Source of the DNA: Thermomicrobium sp. 4228-Ro
GTDB taxonomy: Bacteria > Chloroflexota > Chloroflexia > Thermomicrobiales > Thermomicrobiaceae
NCBI RefSeq assembly: GCF_026241205.1
Contig: NZ_JAPFQM010000006.1
Span: forward strand, 558,001 to 622,000
Reading direction: 5' to 3'
DNA: 64,000 nt
The notes under the pieces were generated by a model that was not told where the DNA came from, ran no database searches, and worked only from the letters and a program-made list of their open reading frames with translations. Shown one piece after another: positions 35,819 through 44,682 of this stretch. How positions within the stretch are numbered: position 1 is the stretch's first letter; each line of letters begins with the position of its first letter. The translations under genes and the position numbers were made by a program.

Positions 35819-36919
35819 ATGGTGGGGACGCTCGCTCGCCATCTCATCGATCCGACTCTGCAGGAGCGACTCGCGCCGGTGCTCGAAGAGCGAGCGCCCC
35901 GCGTCGACGCGGGTGACGTCCCGGCGCAGTCGTCGATCGATCTGCTCGTGGCCGAAGGGCTTCTCCCTGCGGTCGATCACACCGCGCCGGTTGTGCCTGC
36001 ACCGGTCGAGCTGGTTCAGGCTGGGGAACTCCTGGCCACTGTGGCCTGGTTCGACCTGGCGAGCGCCTTCTCCTTGTGGTGCCACGTGGTCACGCTCGTC
36101 TATCTCGCGTTCAGCGAGCCTGGTTCGCCGCTCCGCGAGGGCGTGTTGCCGGAACTCATCAGTGCCAGACGGTACGGCAGCACGGCACTCGCGACCGCGC
36201 TCGGTCATGTGCAGACAGGACGGCCGCTTCCGGTGACCGCGCGTCAGCGGAACGGAGCGCTGACGCTGGACGGTTTCGTTCCCTGGGCCTCGAACCTGAC
36301 CGGACGATTTCTCGTCGTGACGCCGGCCCAGGCTGCGCACGGGACGCTCGTCGTGGCGGTGCCGGGCGAGGCAGCTGGTGTCACGGTCGAGCCGTATCCT
36401 CGCCTGCTCGCACTGCAGGCGACCGCGAGTAGCTCGCTCCGTTTCGCATCGGTCGACCTGCCAGTGACCTGGGTACTGGCTCGCGACGTCCGTGCCTTCC
36501 TCCGTGTGGTCCAGCCGGCGTTTCTCGCTCTCCAGGCGAGCTTCTGCTGGGGACTGGCAGCGCGTGCCTTGAGCGAGGCACATGCTGCGCTCCGCGGTGT
36601 GAACGAGGTGTTCCGGAAGGAACTCGAGGCAGCGTGGCGAGAGGCCGAACGGCTGGCTGGTGCGCTCCGCGAGTCACTCGCGACGGCGTTGCAGCCGGTC
36701 GACGAGATACAGCGGCGCGCTGTCCTCGAACTGCGACTGGCAGCGATGCGGCTCGCCTGCTCGGCTGTGGCACTCGAAGCCAAGGTGAAGGGTGGCCAGG
36801 CCTATCGGGCCGAGAGCCCCACCGCACGTCGCCAGCGCGAGGCGGCGTTTCTCCCGATCCAGACACCGACGGAAGGACAACTACTATGGGAACTCCAGCT
36901 GTTGAACTCGTCGGCGTGA
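35819..36919 (+). CDS. Acyl-CoA dehydrogenase/DszC-like flavoprotein
   Basis: A 366-aa protein with the helical-barrel-helical plan of acyl-CoA dehydrogenases. An N-terminal helical part is followed by a middle 'LTLDGFVPWASNLTGRFLVVT' barrel region (about 147-170), a 'ASSSLRFASVDLP' strand and a long C-terminal helical domain. Members of this superfamily next to sulfonate-type transporters often act as FMN-dependent monooxygenases (DszC, SfnB-like), so oxidation of an organosulfur compound is plausible but not shown. ATG 35819 is preceded by GAGGAGGGGG. It overlaps the ABC ATPase gene by 34 nt. Confidence 0.8.
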   Translation: MVGTLARHLIDPTLQERLAPVLEERAPRVDAGDVPAQSSIDLLVAEGLLPAVDHTAPVVPAPVELVQAGELLATVAWFDLASAFSLWCHVVTLVYLAFSEPGSPLREGVLPELISARRYGSTALATALGHVQTGRPLPVTARQRNGALTLDGFVPWASNLTGRFLVVTPAQAAHGTLVVAVPGEAAGVTVEPYPRLLALQATASSSLRFASVDLPVTWVLARDVRAFLRVVQPAFLALQASFCWGLAARALSEAHAALRGVNEVFRKELEAAWREAERLAGALRESLATALQPVDEIQRRAVLELRLAAMRLACSAVALEAKVKGGQAYRAESPTARRQREAAFLPIQTPTEGQLLWELQLLNSSA

Positions 36920-37653
36920 CCAAGGTCTACGGGCACGGCCGGCGAGCCCGCGCTGTCCTGGAGGGCGTTTCGTTCGCAGTGCCAGCCGGTGCAGTGACGG
37001 TCGTGCTCGGCCCGAGCGGTGTCGGCAAGTCGACCGTGCTCCGGATCCTCGCCGGGCTCGAGTCGCCGACGCAGGGCACCGTGCGGTACCGGGAAGACCT
37101 GGATCCCCGTCGTGATGTCCGTCTCGTCTTCCAGGAGCCGAGCCTCCTGCCGTGGCTGACGGTCGCCGAAAACATCCGGCTCGGGCTGCGCTTTGCAGCG
37201 AACCGTGGACGCGTCGATGCGGACATCGTCGACCAGCTCTTGGAACGGACAGGACTGAGCGAGCTGGCCGACGCGTATCCGGATGCGCTCTCCGGTGGCC
37301 AGGCACAGCGGGTGAACTTGGCGCGGGCATTGGCGACGCTGCCGCGGCTGCTCCTGCTCGACGAACCGTTCGCTGCCCTCGATCCGCTGGCTCGCCAGGG
37401 CGCTCAGCAGTGGCTCCGCGAGCTGGTGCGTGACCTCGCGCTCACGGCGGTGCTGGTGACGCATGACCTGGACGAGGCGCTCTCGCTCGGTGACCAGCTC
37501 GTCCTGCTCGGTGGACGGCCGGCGAAAGTCATCGGCCAGTGGTGGGTGGCTGAGCATGCGCTGGATACGCTCCGACAGCTGGCCCTCGAGGGGTACGCGG
37601 TCGGACAGCAACCGACCGTGCCAGCTCGGCCCGTTTTCGTGGGGAAGAGGTGA
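36886..37653 (+). CDS. ABC transporter ATPase, NitT/TauT (SsuB/TauB) family
   Basis: 255-aa ATPase from ATG 36886, with GGAAGGA at 8 nt. All motifs are present: Walker A GPSGVGKST (about 43), Q-loop 'VFQEPSLLPWLTV', signature LSGGQAQR, Walker B LLLLDEPFAALDP and the switch His in THDLDEA. The C-terminal 40 residues extend past the usual end. It forms an importer with the binding protein and permease that follow. The start lies within the flavoprotein gene, which ties the two functions together. Confidence 0.93.
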   Translation: MGTPAVELVGVTKVYGHGRRARAVLEGVSFAVPAGAVTVVLGPSGVGKSTVLRILAGLESPTQGTVRYREDLDPRRDVRLVFQEPSLLPWLTVAENIRLGLRFAANRGRVDADIVDQLLERTGLSELADAYPDALSGGQAQRVNLARALATLPRLLLLDEPFAALDPLARQGAQQWLRELVRDLALTAVLVTHDLDEALSLGDQLVLLGGRPAKVIGQWWVAEHALDTLRQLALEGYAVGQQPTVPARPVFVGKR

Positions 37654-37656
37654 TCG

Positions 37657-38901
37657 ATGGCGCGTGCAACGCGGCGGACGTTCTTGCGGAGTGTCGTGGG
37701 AAGCCTGATCGCGGGGCCGCTCCTTGCCGCCTGTGGGAGCAGCTCGGACATACCCGCGACGGCTGCTCCGGCAGGTTCGCCCGGCCCCACCGTGATCGCG
37801 ACGGTATCCCGCTCCACGCCGGCGGCTGCGAGCGGTCGGGTGCGGATCGGCTACTTGCCGATCACCGATGCTGCACCGCTGCTTCTCGCGCACGCCAAGG
37901 GGTATTACCAGCAGCAGGGGTTGGAGGCCGATCAGCCGACGATGTTCCGGAGCTGGTCGCAGATTTCGGAAGCATTGCAGGCGCGCCAGGTGGACGTCGT
38001 CCATCTGCTCATGCCGATCAGTATCTGGATGCGGTTCGGCCAGCAGGTACCGGTGAAGCTCGTGGCCTGGGATCACGTGAACGGCTCGGCCCTGACCGTC
38101 GCCGAGCAGATCGAGCGGGTCGAGGATCTGGCTGGGAAGACGCTTGCCGTACCGTTCTGGTATTCGATTCACAACGTCCTCATCCAGATGCTCCTCGAGC
38201 GTGCCGGCCTGCAGCCGATCCTGCGCGGCGATCCTTCAGCCGACGAGCGGACGGTGAAGCTCGTCGTGATGCCCCCGCCCGATATGGCACCAGCTCTGGC
38301 CAATGGATCGATCGCCGGGTATATCGTCGCGGAGCCGTTCAATGCCCTCGCCGAGGTTCAGGGAGCGGGGAAAATCCTCCGCTTCAGCGGCGATGTCTGG
38401 CTCGACCATGCATGCTGTGTCGTCGTGATGCACGAAGAGGACGTGGCGACACGGCCGGAATGGGCGCAGGCGGTGGTCACCGCTATCGTGCGGGCGCAAC
38501 GGTTCGCGCGCGAGAACCGAGCGGAGGCTGCTCGACTCTTGGTGAAGGAGGGCGATCGAGGCTACCTGCCGCAGCCGCTGGAGGCGATCGAGCGGGTGCT
38601 CTCGGATCACGAGCACGACCGGTACGTCCAAGAAGGCGTGATCCGCCACCCGGAGTGGGGTGCGCAGCGCATCGATTTCCGCCCCTACCCGTTCCAGTCC
38701 TACACAGAGGCGCTCATCGAGCATCTGCGGCGGACGCGCGTCGAGGGGAATGCAGGGTTCCTGGCGACGCTCGATCCGGCCTCGGCGCATGCTGAACTCG
38801 TCGACGACCGGTTCGTCCGTCAGGCGCTCGAGGCTGAAGGAGGGCCAGCCGTCTTCGATCTCCCGGAAACGTTGACGCGGAGCGAACGGATCGAGCCATG
38901 A
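37657..38901 (+). CDS. ABC transporter substrate-binding lipoprotein, NitT/TauT family
   Basis: 414-aa extracytoplasmic receptor. The N-terminus RRTFLRS followed by LLAAC (Cys about 26) suggests a Tat-exported lipoprotein. A Pro/Thr/Ser spacer leads to the NMT1-like binding domain ('RVRIGYLPITDAAPLLLAHAKGYYQQQGLEAD'). The ligand is probably a sulfonate, nitrate-like or thiamine-precursor-like compound and cannot be fixed by eye. It starts 3 nt after the ATPase stop and overlaps the permease by 4 nt. Confidence 0.9.
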   Translation: MARATRRTFLRSVVGSLIAGPLLAACGSSSDIPATAAPAGSPGPTVIATVSRSTPAAASGRVRIGYLPITDAAPLLLAHAKGYYQQQGLEADQPTMFRSWSQISEALQARQVDVVHLLMPISIWMRFGQQVPVKLVAWDHVNGSALTVAEQIERVEDLAGKTLAVPFWYSIHNVLIQMLLERAGLQPILRGDPSADERTVKLVVMPPPDMAPALANGSIAGYIVAEPFNALAEVQGAGKILRFSGDVWLDHACCVVVMHEEDVATRPEWAQAVVTAIVRAQRFARENRAEAARLLVKEGDRGYLPQPLEAIERVLSDHEHDRYVQEGVIRHPEWGAQRIDFRPYPFQSYTEALIEHLRRTRVEGNAGFLATLDPASAHAELVDDRFVRQALEAEGGPAVFDLPETLTRSERIEP

Positions 38902-39713
38902 AGCAGGTACGGCTTCTTCGTGATGCGATGCTCCCGTTCGTCGGACTCACCGTCGTCGGAGTTCTCTGGTGGTTCCTGACCGATGTCGCTGCTGCTCCCG
39001 GTTCGTTCACGAGCCGGTTCGCGCCTGGTCCAGCCTTTCGGGCGCTCGGCGAACTCGTGACCAGCGGGGCGCTGTGGCCGCACGTCCTCGCCAGCGCAGA
39101 GCGTGTCGCTCTGGGCTTGCTCGTGTCGGCGGCGCTCGGTATTCCGTTGGGAGTCGCGATCGGCAGTATCCGCTGGGTCGGCCGGATGCTCGGTCCGGTG
39201 ATCCAGGTGCTCCGGATGGTGTCGCCGCTCGCTTGGATGCCGCTCGCCTTGCTCGTTTTCGGTACGGGGACGCGCTCGGTCGTCTTCCTCCTGGTCATGG
39301 CGGCGACCTGGCCGATCTTGCTCAGTACGGTCGACGGTGTGGCGCGGCTCGATCCACGCTGGTCGCAAGTCGGGCGGAGTTTGGGTGCCTCGCGCTGGGA
39401 ACTCGTGCGGCATGTCGTCTGGCCGGGGGTGCGACCGCGCGTGCTCGCCGGACTCCGCCTGGCCGTCGGAGTCGCCTGGATCGTGTTGGTACCGGCTGAG
39501 ATGCTCGGTGTCGACTCGGGGCTCGGGTACGCTATCCTCGACGCACGTGACCGCCTGGATTACGGAGAGTTGATGGCGATGCTCCTCGTCATCGCGATGT
39601 GCGGGATCGTGCTCGATGGGGTGGCACGTTTCCTCTTCCGTGAAGCGCGCCCGCGAGCGCGGCGTGTGCTGCGGCCCATACCGGAGATGGCGGTGGTCGA
39701 ACAGCGAAGTTGA
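38898..39713 (+). CDS. ABC transporter permease, NitT/TauT (SsuC/TauC) family
   Basis: 271-aa membrane permease with about six segments. The cytoplasmic EAA loop is visible: 'GRSLGASRWELVRHVVWPGVRPRVLAGLRLAVGVAW' around residues 157-192. ATGA overlap with the binding-protein gene. It is the last gene of the operon that starts with the DUF4242 gene, and is convergent with the lipoprotein gene 7 nt away. Confidence 0.92.
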   Translation: MKQVRLLRDAMLPFVGLTVVGVLWWFLTDVAAAPGSFTSRFAPGPAFRALGELVTSGALWPHVLASAERVALGLLVSAALGIPLGVAIGSIRWVGRMLGPVIQVLRMVSPLAWMPLALLVFGTGTRSVVFLLVMAATWPILLSTVDGVARLDPRWSQVGRSLGASRWELVRHVVWPGVRPRVLAGLRLAVGVAWIVLVPAEMLGVDSGLGYAILDARDRLDYGELMAMLLVIAMCGIVLDGVARFLFREARPRARRVLRPIPEMAVVEQRS

Positions 39714-39720
39714 CGGTGGT

Positions 39721-40680
39721 TCAGCGGGAAGCGAGCGGGAACGATGCTACAGCGTCCCACTCCTCAGGGCAGGATCCCGCTCGCGCGTCCGGTTTCGGGG
39801 GAACGAAGCGCCATTCCCCGTACGGTGAGATGCAGAGCGTGGTTGGCTCTCCTGTAGCGAGAACCGCCAGCGCTTCGGCCACGCAGCTCGTATAGTCGCG
39901 TTCCGGGCAGTGTGCTTCGATGGTGCTGCGGGTGTCGGCTGCAGTCGGTGGAGGGGGTGCGAGAGCAGGCACGCGCGCGTCGATACGGCGGAGCAGGAGT
40001 GCCGCGAGCGACTCGGTCCGTTCGCGAGCGCCAGCGCAACTGGCTGGATCGGTCGGATCGCAGGCAGCGGTGATGGAGACGGCAGCGACGACGGTATCGC
40101 GTCGGAACCAGAGGGTCAGGCGAGCGAAGCTGGGAATCACTGCCGGAGCGAGCAGAAGTACGCTCTCGTCCCCACGTCCACGATGGGGAAGGCGCTGGCC
40201 TGGCGACGCGCTCGTGAGAGCCTGGAAGGCGGCGTGCGCGCCGGCCTGGCTCGCGAAGAGATCGAGTCGGCAGCTGGCTGCACTGAAGGGTGCCTGTTGC
40301 CGTTCGGCGTGCGCCCGAGCCAGCGCCTGCTCGAGTTCGTCCTGGGTGAGAAAGCCGTCGGCATCCTCTGCTGGCATGCTGGGTGGCTCGTACGCGTACT
40401 GCAGCCAGGCGCCGTTCAGCCGCTGCCAGGCCTGGCTGTCCTCCAGCGCGATCGATGGTGCGGGATGTTGGCTTGCCGACCGGTTGTCGATGATCTGCCT
40501 GGCGAGAACTTCGAAGTGGGGCGGCAGATGCTCGATGCCGAAGCAGGTGTCGCGGGCGAGCAGGCCCGCCTCGCTCGCGTATGCCGGACCGGTCCCAGCC
40601 GGTCGAGCCGAGCTGCAGGCCACGAGGAATGCTGTACTCGTGACGAAGATCACGAGCGCGAATGTTCTACGAGCGTCCAC
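39721..40680 (-). CDS. Putative lipoprotein of unknown function
   Basis: 319 aa from GTG 40680 with a GGGGGA site. The signal peptide ends in the lipobox LVAC (Cys about 22). The mature part has four or more Cys residues and no domain I know; it includes an acidic stretch 'AEDADGFLTQDELEQAL' that reads like a calcium-binding loop (EF-hand-like DxDxDG is not complete). It starts 14 nt before the upstream gene ends and is the seventh and last gene of the surface-glycan operon. Confidence 0.7.
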   Translation of the reverse strand: MDARRTFALVIFVTSTAFLVACSSARPAGTGPAYASEAGLLARDTCFGIEHLPPHFEVLARQIIDNRSASQHPAPSIALEDSQAWQRLNGAWLQYAYEPPSMPAEDADGFLTQDELEQALARAHAERQQAPFSAASCRLDLFASQAGAHAAFQALTSASPGQRLPHRGRGDESVLLLAPAVIPSFARLTLWFRRDTVVAAVSITAACDPTDPASCAGARERTESLAALLLRRIDARVPALAPPPPTAADTRSTIEAHCPERDYTSCVAEALAVLATGEPTTLCISPYGEWRFVPPKPDARAGSCPEEWDAVASFPLASR

Positions 40681-43549
40681 GTGAAATCCCCCAAGCCCAG
40701 GTGCGGTTTCCTGTGTCAGTACCGCTCTCGGCTGAACGGACGATCAGATCATCGACGAGCACCACCGCACGAGGTGTGCCGTCGGTCTGGCCGATGACGA
40801 TGGTCACGTAGTCCGTCTCTGTAAGTGGGATCGTGAGAAGCTCGATTCCCTCGTCGAGCGTTGCTTCGTCGTGACAGGTGACCGCCCAGACCTGGTTCGG
40901 GCGGATGTCGAGGAGACAGTCATACCACGTGCCGATTGCGATGATCTGCTGACTCGACACGACGACGGAGCCAGCCCGAAACGCGAGCCGGCCAGAGGAG
41001 GTGAGGCCGAGCGCGATAGGCGTGTCACCGGAAGCAGTGGCGAGTGCGAGGAGTCGCACCGGTGCTGGCCCCTGATCGAGCAGTTGGAACCGGAAGCGGA
41101 CGGTGAAGTCACTTCGGGGGGTCGGGAGGGAGCGCAGGACAGCCGCAGCAGCGTTCCGCAGTTCCAAGCGGAGTACACGGTTGCTGATCGCGCCGCTGTG
41201 GGACTGGATCGAGACACCCCCCACCGTGTCCCAGTTGACCAGCGTGCCCGTCTCGAAATCATCGGCGAGCTGGATCGCCGGTGGGACGGAGACAGTGACC
41301 GGTGTACTCGCGGGCGAACGAGCGCCCGCGAGGTCGATCGCGCGGACCGTGTACGCGTACCGGCTCCCAGGTCGCATGGAGCGGTCGCTGTAGCTCGTTG
41401 CTGCACCGACGAAAGCGAGTGGTTTCCCGTTCCGCTCGACCACGTAGCGGAGGGGGCGATCGCGCGCGGTCGGTGCTTGCCAGCTGAGCGTCACAGCGGT
41501 GCGCTCGACTGCGGTGACGGCGAGTGCGGCGGGCGGGTGAGGCGTCGGTCGTACCAGGGATACCGGTCGGGGGGCGAACACGAGCACGAGATCGGCAGTC
41601 GAGGCCGGCTGCACGAGAGCGAGGGCGTACGGTGGGTCGTGTAGGGGTGGTGGAAGTCGAACGCCAGCGAAGTCGAGTTCGGCGGGTCGATCGGTCTCGA
41701 ATGCGAGGGATACCCGTGCGGCTGCTGGCGCCGAGAGGGTTACGAGCAGGGCCTCGACGAGCGGGTCCCACTCGGCGGCGACGATCCCACGTGTTGTCGC
41801 GACTGTGAAGCCATGCCCACCGGGAATCTCGATGCTCTCGGTATGGAGTCGGTAGGACGAGGGCAGTCCAGGAACGTCGCGGAAGACGAGCGGCTGTGTC
41901 ATGGCGACGATCGTCCCGCTCCTGTCGAGGAGTTCGGCGCGGAGCACGGTTAACGGGCCGTCGAGCGGAAGGTCGATGGCCAGATCGGCGCCGTGGCCGC
42001 TCAGTGTCTCCTCTCGCCAAAGGGTGCCGTTCCGAATCCAGCGAAGCCGAGCGGCTGAGGGGATCCGGTCAGTGATGCGGAGGAAGATCGCCGTCGTTGC
42101 ACGCTGGTCTGAGACGAAGATCGGGTAACGTGCCGGATATGGGGCCTGTGGTGCGGCGAATGGGCTGAGCAAGATCGTGCCGGTGAACGTATTGCGAGCG
42201 AGGAAGCTCCGCCCCTCGTACAGCGCGCTGACGATCGCGTCCAAGCTGTTCGTCCTCGCGAAGACGAACGTCGCCGGGTTCCCTGGATCGATCAGTTCGT
42301 GGCTGTCCGTGCCCCAGGACCCGAGGAGCGGTACTTCACGGAGGAGGAGTTCGTCCCAGAGGGCTGCCCATTCTGGCTTCCGCACTTCGATAAAGTCCGC
42401 GCCATACGCGCGTTCTTCGCGAATCTCGGAGAGACGGACCGTCGAGCCCGGGTGATTGAGCTGAGCAGGGTAGCCCGCGTTGTGGACGAGCGGGATGCCG
42501 TCCGTGCCGAAGCGAAAGCTGGTGAATTCCTCTGGGTGCTCGATGGCGAAGTCGAAGCGGATCGTGTGTCGTTGCTGGCCCATCTCCTGTGCGCAGAACA
42601 CGCGGAACGAGTCGCTGCTGAAGGTGTGGCAGAGCTGGCTGCGAGCGACGAATTCATCCGCTGGGGGGAGCGGTCGCTGTGCCTCGAGGACAACGGCATC
42701 GACCGAGAGGTCAGCCGAACCGGCGTGGGCCGAGAGTCGCAGCGTCGGATAGAGGAAAGCAGCGAACGGGTGTGGTCGCTCGTTCGCTGGGAGCTGGGCG
42801 AGCGCCGCGGTGACGTCGATGGTGTACACTGTCCACTCGTTCGCTCGTGGTTCCGGTAGCGGGAAGACGATCACGCGCTGCGCTGGTTCCGATGCGGGGA
42901 GAACGGGGTTTCCGAGGGTCCAAGCGAAGGTCACGCCCCGATCGAGCAGCACCTCACCCGACGCTGTCGTATAGCCGATCGTCGATCCGATTTCCGGGTC
43001 ACCGCCGAGCGACACCGTGGCAGCGAACCCGGTTTCGGGGTCGAAATGGCGGACGAGAACAGCGAAGGAAAGGATGACCGGCCCTGCGGTCACGAGCGGG
43101 CCGCGCCGTGCCCACAGCCCGATGGTCCCGGCCGATGGTGAGGAGAGTGCGAGACGAAAAGCGCGAACACCCTGGTAGGCCGTGTCGTTTTCCATGGTTG
43201 CGGCGGAGGTCGATACCACACCGCGTCGGAAGACTTTCCAGCCACGATCGTCCTCGTCGAGGGTACGACGGTTCGCGGTGTGGCCGTCGATCTGGTACGC
43301 GCTGCCCTCGTTGTGATCGGTGAGGAAGACCGCATCGTAACCGAGCCGACGAGCGGCCGCCGCGAGTACGCCGACGTCGGCGACGGCGTCAGCGCTGAAC
43401 GCGGAGTGGACATGGGTCTCGATCTTGAGCCGACGATGCGACAGGTTCGCATCAGCCTCGGCAGCAGCGCGGCGTGGCATCGCCAGTGGTTGGGGCACCA
43501 TCGTGAGGAGGATGAGCAGCAGGGCCAAGGTGAGTGCGCACCGCTTCAC
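40667..43549 (-). CDS. Secreted PHP-domain hydrolase with fibronectin III and C-terminal lectin-like domains
   Basis: 960 aa with a signal peptide (about 1-30). A PHP metal-dependent phosphoesterase domain begins 'LKIETHVHSAFSADA' (about 41) and 'DAVFLTDHNEGS' (about 73), then is interrupted by an inserted beta-rich segment (about 110-290) before 'GSWGTDSHELIDPG' (about 435). A fibronectin type III domain (about 685-770) and a concanavalin-type beta-sandwich (about 775-950) complete it. It probably acts outside the cell on a phosphorylated substrate (inference). It overlaps the GH99-like gene by 4 nt. Confidence 0.8.
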   Translation of the reverse strand: MKRCALTLALLLILLTMVPQPLAMPRRAAAEADANLSHRRLKIETHVHSAFSADAVADVGVLAAAARRLGYDAVFLTDHNEGSAYQIDGHTANRRTLDEDDRGWKVFRRGVVSTSAATMENDTAYQGVRAFRLALSSPSAGTIGLWARRGPLVTAGPVILSFAVLVRHFDPETGFAATVSLGGDPEIGSTIGYTTASGEVLLDRGVTFAWTLGNPVLPASEPAQRVIVFPLPEPRANEWTVYTIDVTAALAQLPANERPHPFAAFLYPTLRLSAHAGSADLSVDAVVLEAQRPLPPADEFVARSQLCHTFSSDSFRVFCAQEMGQQRHTIRFDFAIEHPEEFTSFRFGTDGIPLVHNAGYPAQLNHPGSTVRLSEIREERAYGADFIEVRKPEWAALWDELLLREVPLLGSWGTDSHELIDPGNPATFVFARTNSLDAIVSALYEGRSFLARNTFTGTILLSPFAAPQAPYPARYPIFVSDQRATTAIFLRITDRIPSAARLRWIRNGTLWREETLSGHGADLAIDLPLDGPLTVLRAELLDRSGTIVAMTQPLVFRDVPGLPSSYRLHTESIEIPGGHGFTVATTRGIVAAEWDPLVEALLVTLSAPAAARVSLAFETDRPAELDFAGVRLPPPLHDPPYALALVQPASTADLVLVFAPRPVSLVRPTPHPPAALAVTAVERTAVTLSWQAPTARDRPLRYVVERNGKPLAFVGAATSYSDRSMRPGSRYAYTVRAIDLAGARSPASTPVTVSVPPAIQLADDFETGTLVNWDTVGGVSIQSHSGAISNRVLRLELRNAAAAVLRSLPTPRSDFTVRFRFQLLDQGPAPVRLLALATASGDTPIALGLTSSGRLAFRAGSVVVSSQQIIAIGTWYDCLLDIRPNQVWAVTCHDEATLDEGIELLTIPLTETDYVTIVIGQTDGTPRAVVLVDDLIVRSAESGTDTGNRTWAWGISRGRS

Positions 43550-44682
43550 GGTTCACCGAGGATTTCCTGTTCGCGTTGTGCCTGCGCGCTCGCCGTGCTC
43601 TCTCGCGGCCCCCGTTTCCGCGATCGGACGATCAGGAAAGTCGACGATGCGAGGAACAGCGTGCCGGCCAGGCCGAGCACCGGCAGCCCGTACGACGGAC
43701 CGGTCGGTGGACTGGCCTCCGAGCCGAGCTGCACCTCCGGTGCACGGGTGGCGAAGACGCGAGCGAGCACGCGAAGCGACTGGTTACCGTAGTTGATGCT
43801 CGGCTCGATGTGGGTATTCTCGCTGAACTCGTTCCAGCTGATGAGCCCGACGATGTCGGGTGCCGAGGCGAATGCGGCGGCCAGCTGACGGCGAAGCGTC
43901 TCGCCACCCTTGCGCTCGACGACCCGAGTGCCGCCGATCAGCCGGGCATCGAATCCGGGAGCTGCTGGGGCGATCCACAGCCCGTGGTGGGTATGGACGG
44001 CTGTGCTGAGCGCCTGCAGCTTCTCCTCGTAGCTCGGATAGCTGTCCGGGTCGACCGATGACCAGTAATACGCGTTGCCGTCGACGTGGTGAGCGAGCCG
44101 CTCGTAACCGTCCACATTGCGCTCGGAAGCCAGCAGCAAGAGACACGATCCGACCGCCCGGCGGATGAGCGCGATCTCGTCGGTCGTGAATTCCCAGCTG
44201 CCCGAGAGGATCACCAGGGGTTTCCCATACAGGTCGTTGAACACGTTCCGGCCACTCCAGCGCTGGCAGAACCCGACCAGATCACTGGCAACTCGTTCGG
44301 CAGGAAGTGGGTCGCGCTGGAAGTCGAGCCCCTGATAGATGACAGCGAGGTGGAACCCTTCGGTCGCCGCGAGATCGGCGAGTTGTTCGAGCCGCCGGTT
44401 CAACGTTGGTGTGCTCTTCCAGCTCACGATGAACCCAGTGATTCCGACTTCTTTCGCCCAGCGGATGTGTTGTTGCATGACTGCCCGGTCGTCACTGGAG
44501 TAGCGGCCCAGCACAGGGTAGTCGCTCTTGGCGCGATTCCAGGAAGTCGGGTCGAACCAGATGTAGTAATAGGCGAAGACGGGTACCGGTGGCGCTGCCC
44601 GGGCCACGTGCGGCAAAACCAGGGTCAGAAGCCAGCTCGAGACGCAGAGAAGGCGCACCGCGTGCAGGAGGATGGACTTCAT
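43546..44682 (-). CDS. Membrane-anchored GH99-like glycoside hydrolase
   Basis: 378 aa with a signal peptide (about 1-29) and a GH99/GH71-like barrel: 'VFAYYYIWFDPTSWNRAK.DYP', 'ITGFIVSWKSTPTLN', 'AYYWSSVDPDSYP' and 'GLISWNEFSENTHIEPS'. Near the C-terminus a membrane segment (about 330-350) is followed by a basic tail, so the enzyme is tethered to the membrane. It is related in fold to the middle module of the protein at 27825-30272. ATGA overlaps on both sides. Confidence 0.82.
   Translation of the reverse strand: MKSILLHAVRLLCVSSWLLTLVLPHVARAAPPVPVFAYYYIWFDPTSWNRAKSDYPVLGRYSSDDRAVMQQHIRWAKEVGITGFIVSWKSTPTLNRRLEQLADLAATEGFHLAVIYQGLDFQRDPLPAERVASDLVGFCQRWSGRNVFNDLYGKPLVILSGSWEFTTDEIALIRRAVGSCLLLLASERNVDGYERLAHHVDGNAYYWSSVDPDSYPSYEEKLQALSTAVHTHHGLWIAPAAPGFDARLIGGTRVVERKGGETLRRQLAAAFASAPDIVGLISWNEFSENTHIEPSINYGNQSLRVLARVFATRAPEVQLGSEASPPTGPSYGLPVLGLAGTLFLASSTFLIVRSRKRGPRESTASAQAQREQEILGEP

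Noticed and set aside
36884-37653. The ABC ATPase as the missing ModC
   Set aside because: Its start overlaps the flavoprotein gene and it is directly followed by a NitT/TauT-type binding protein and permease. It has no C-terminal molybdate-binding (TOBE) domain and lies 19 kb from modAB.
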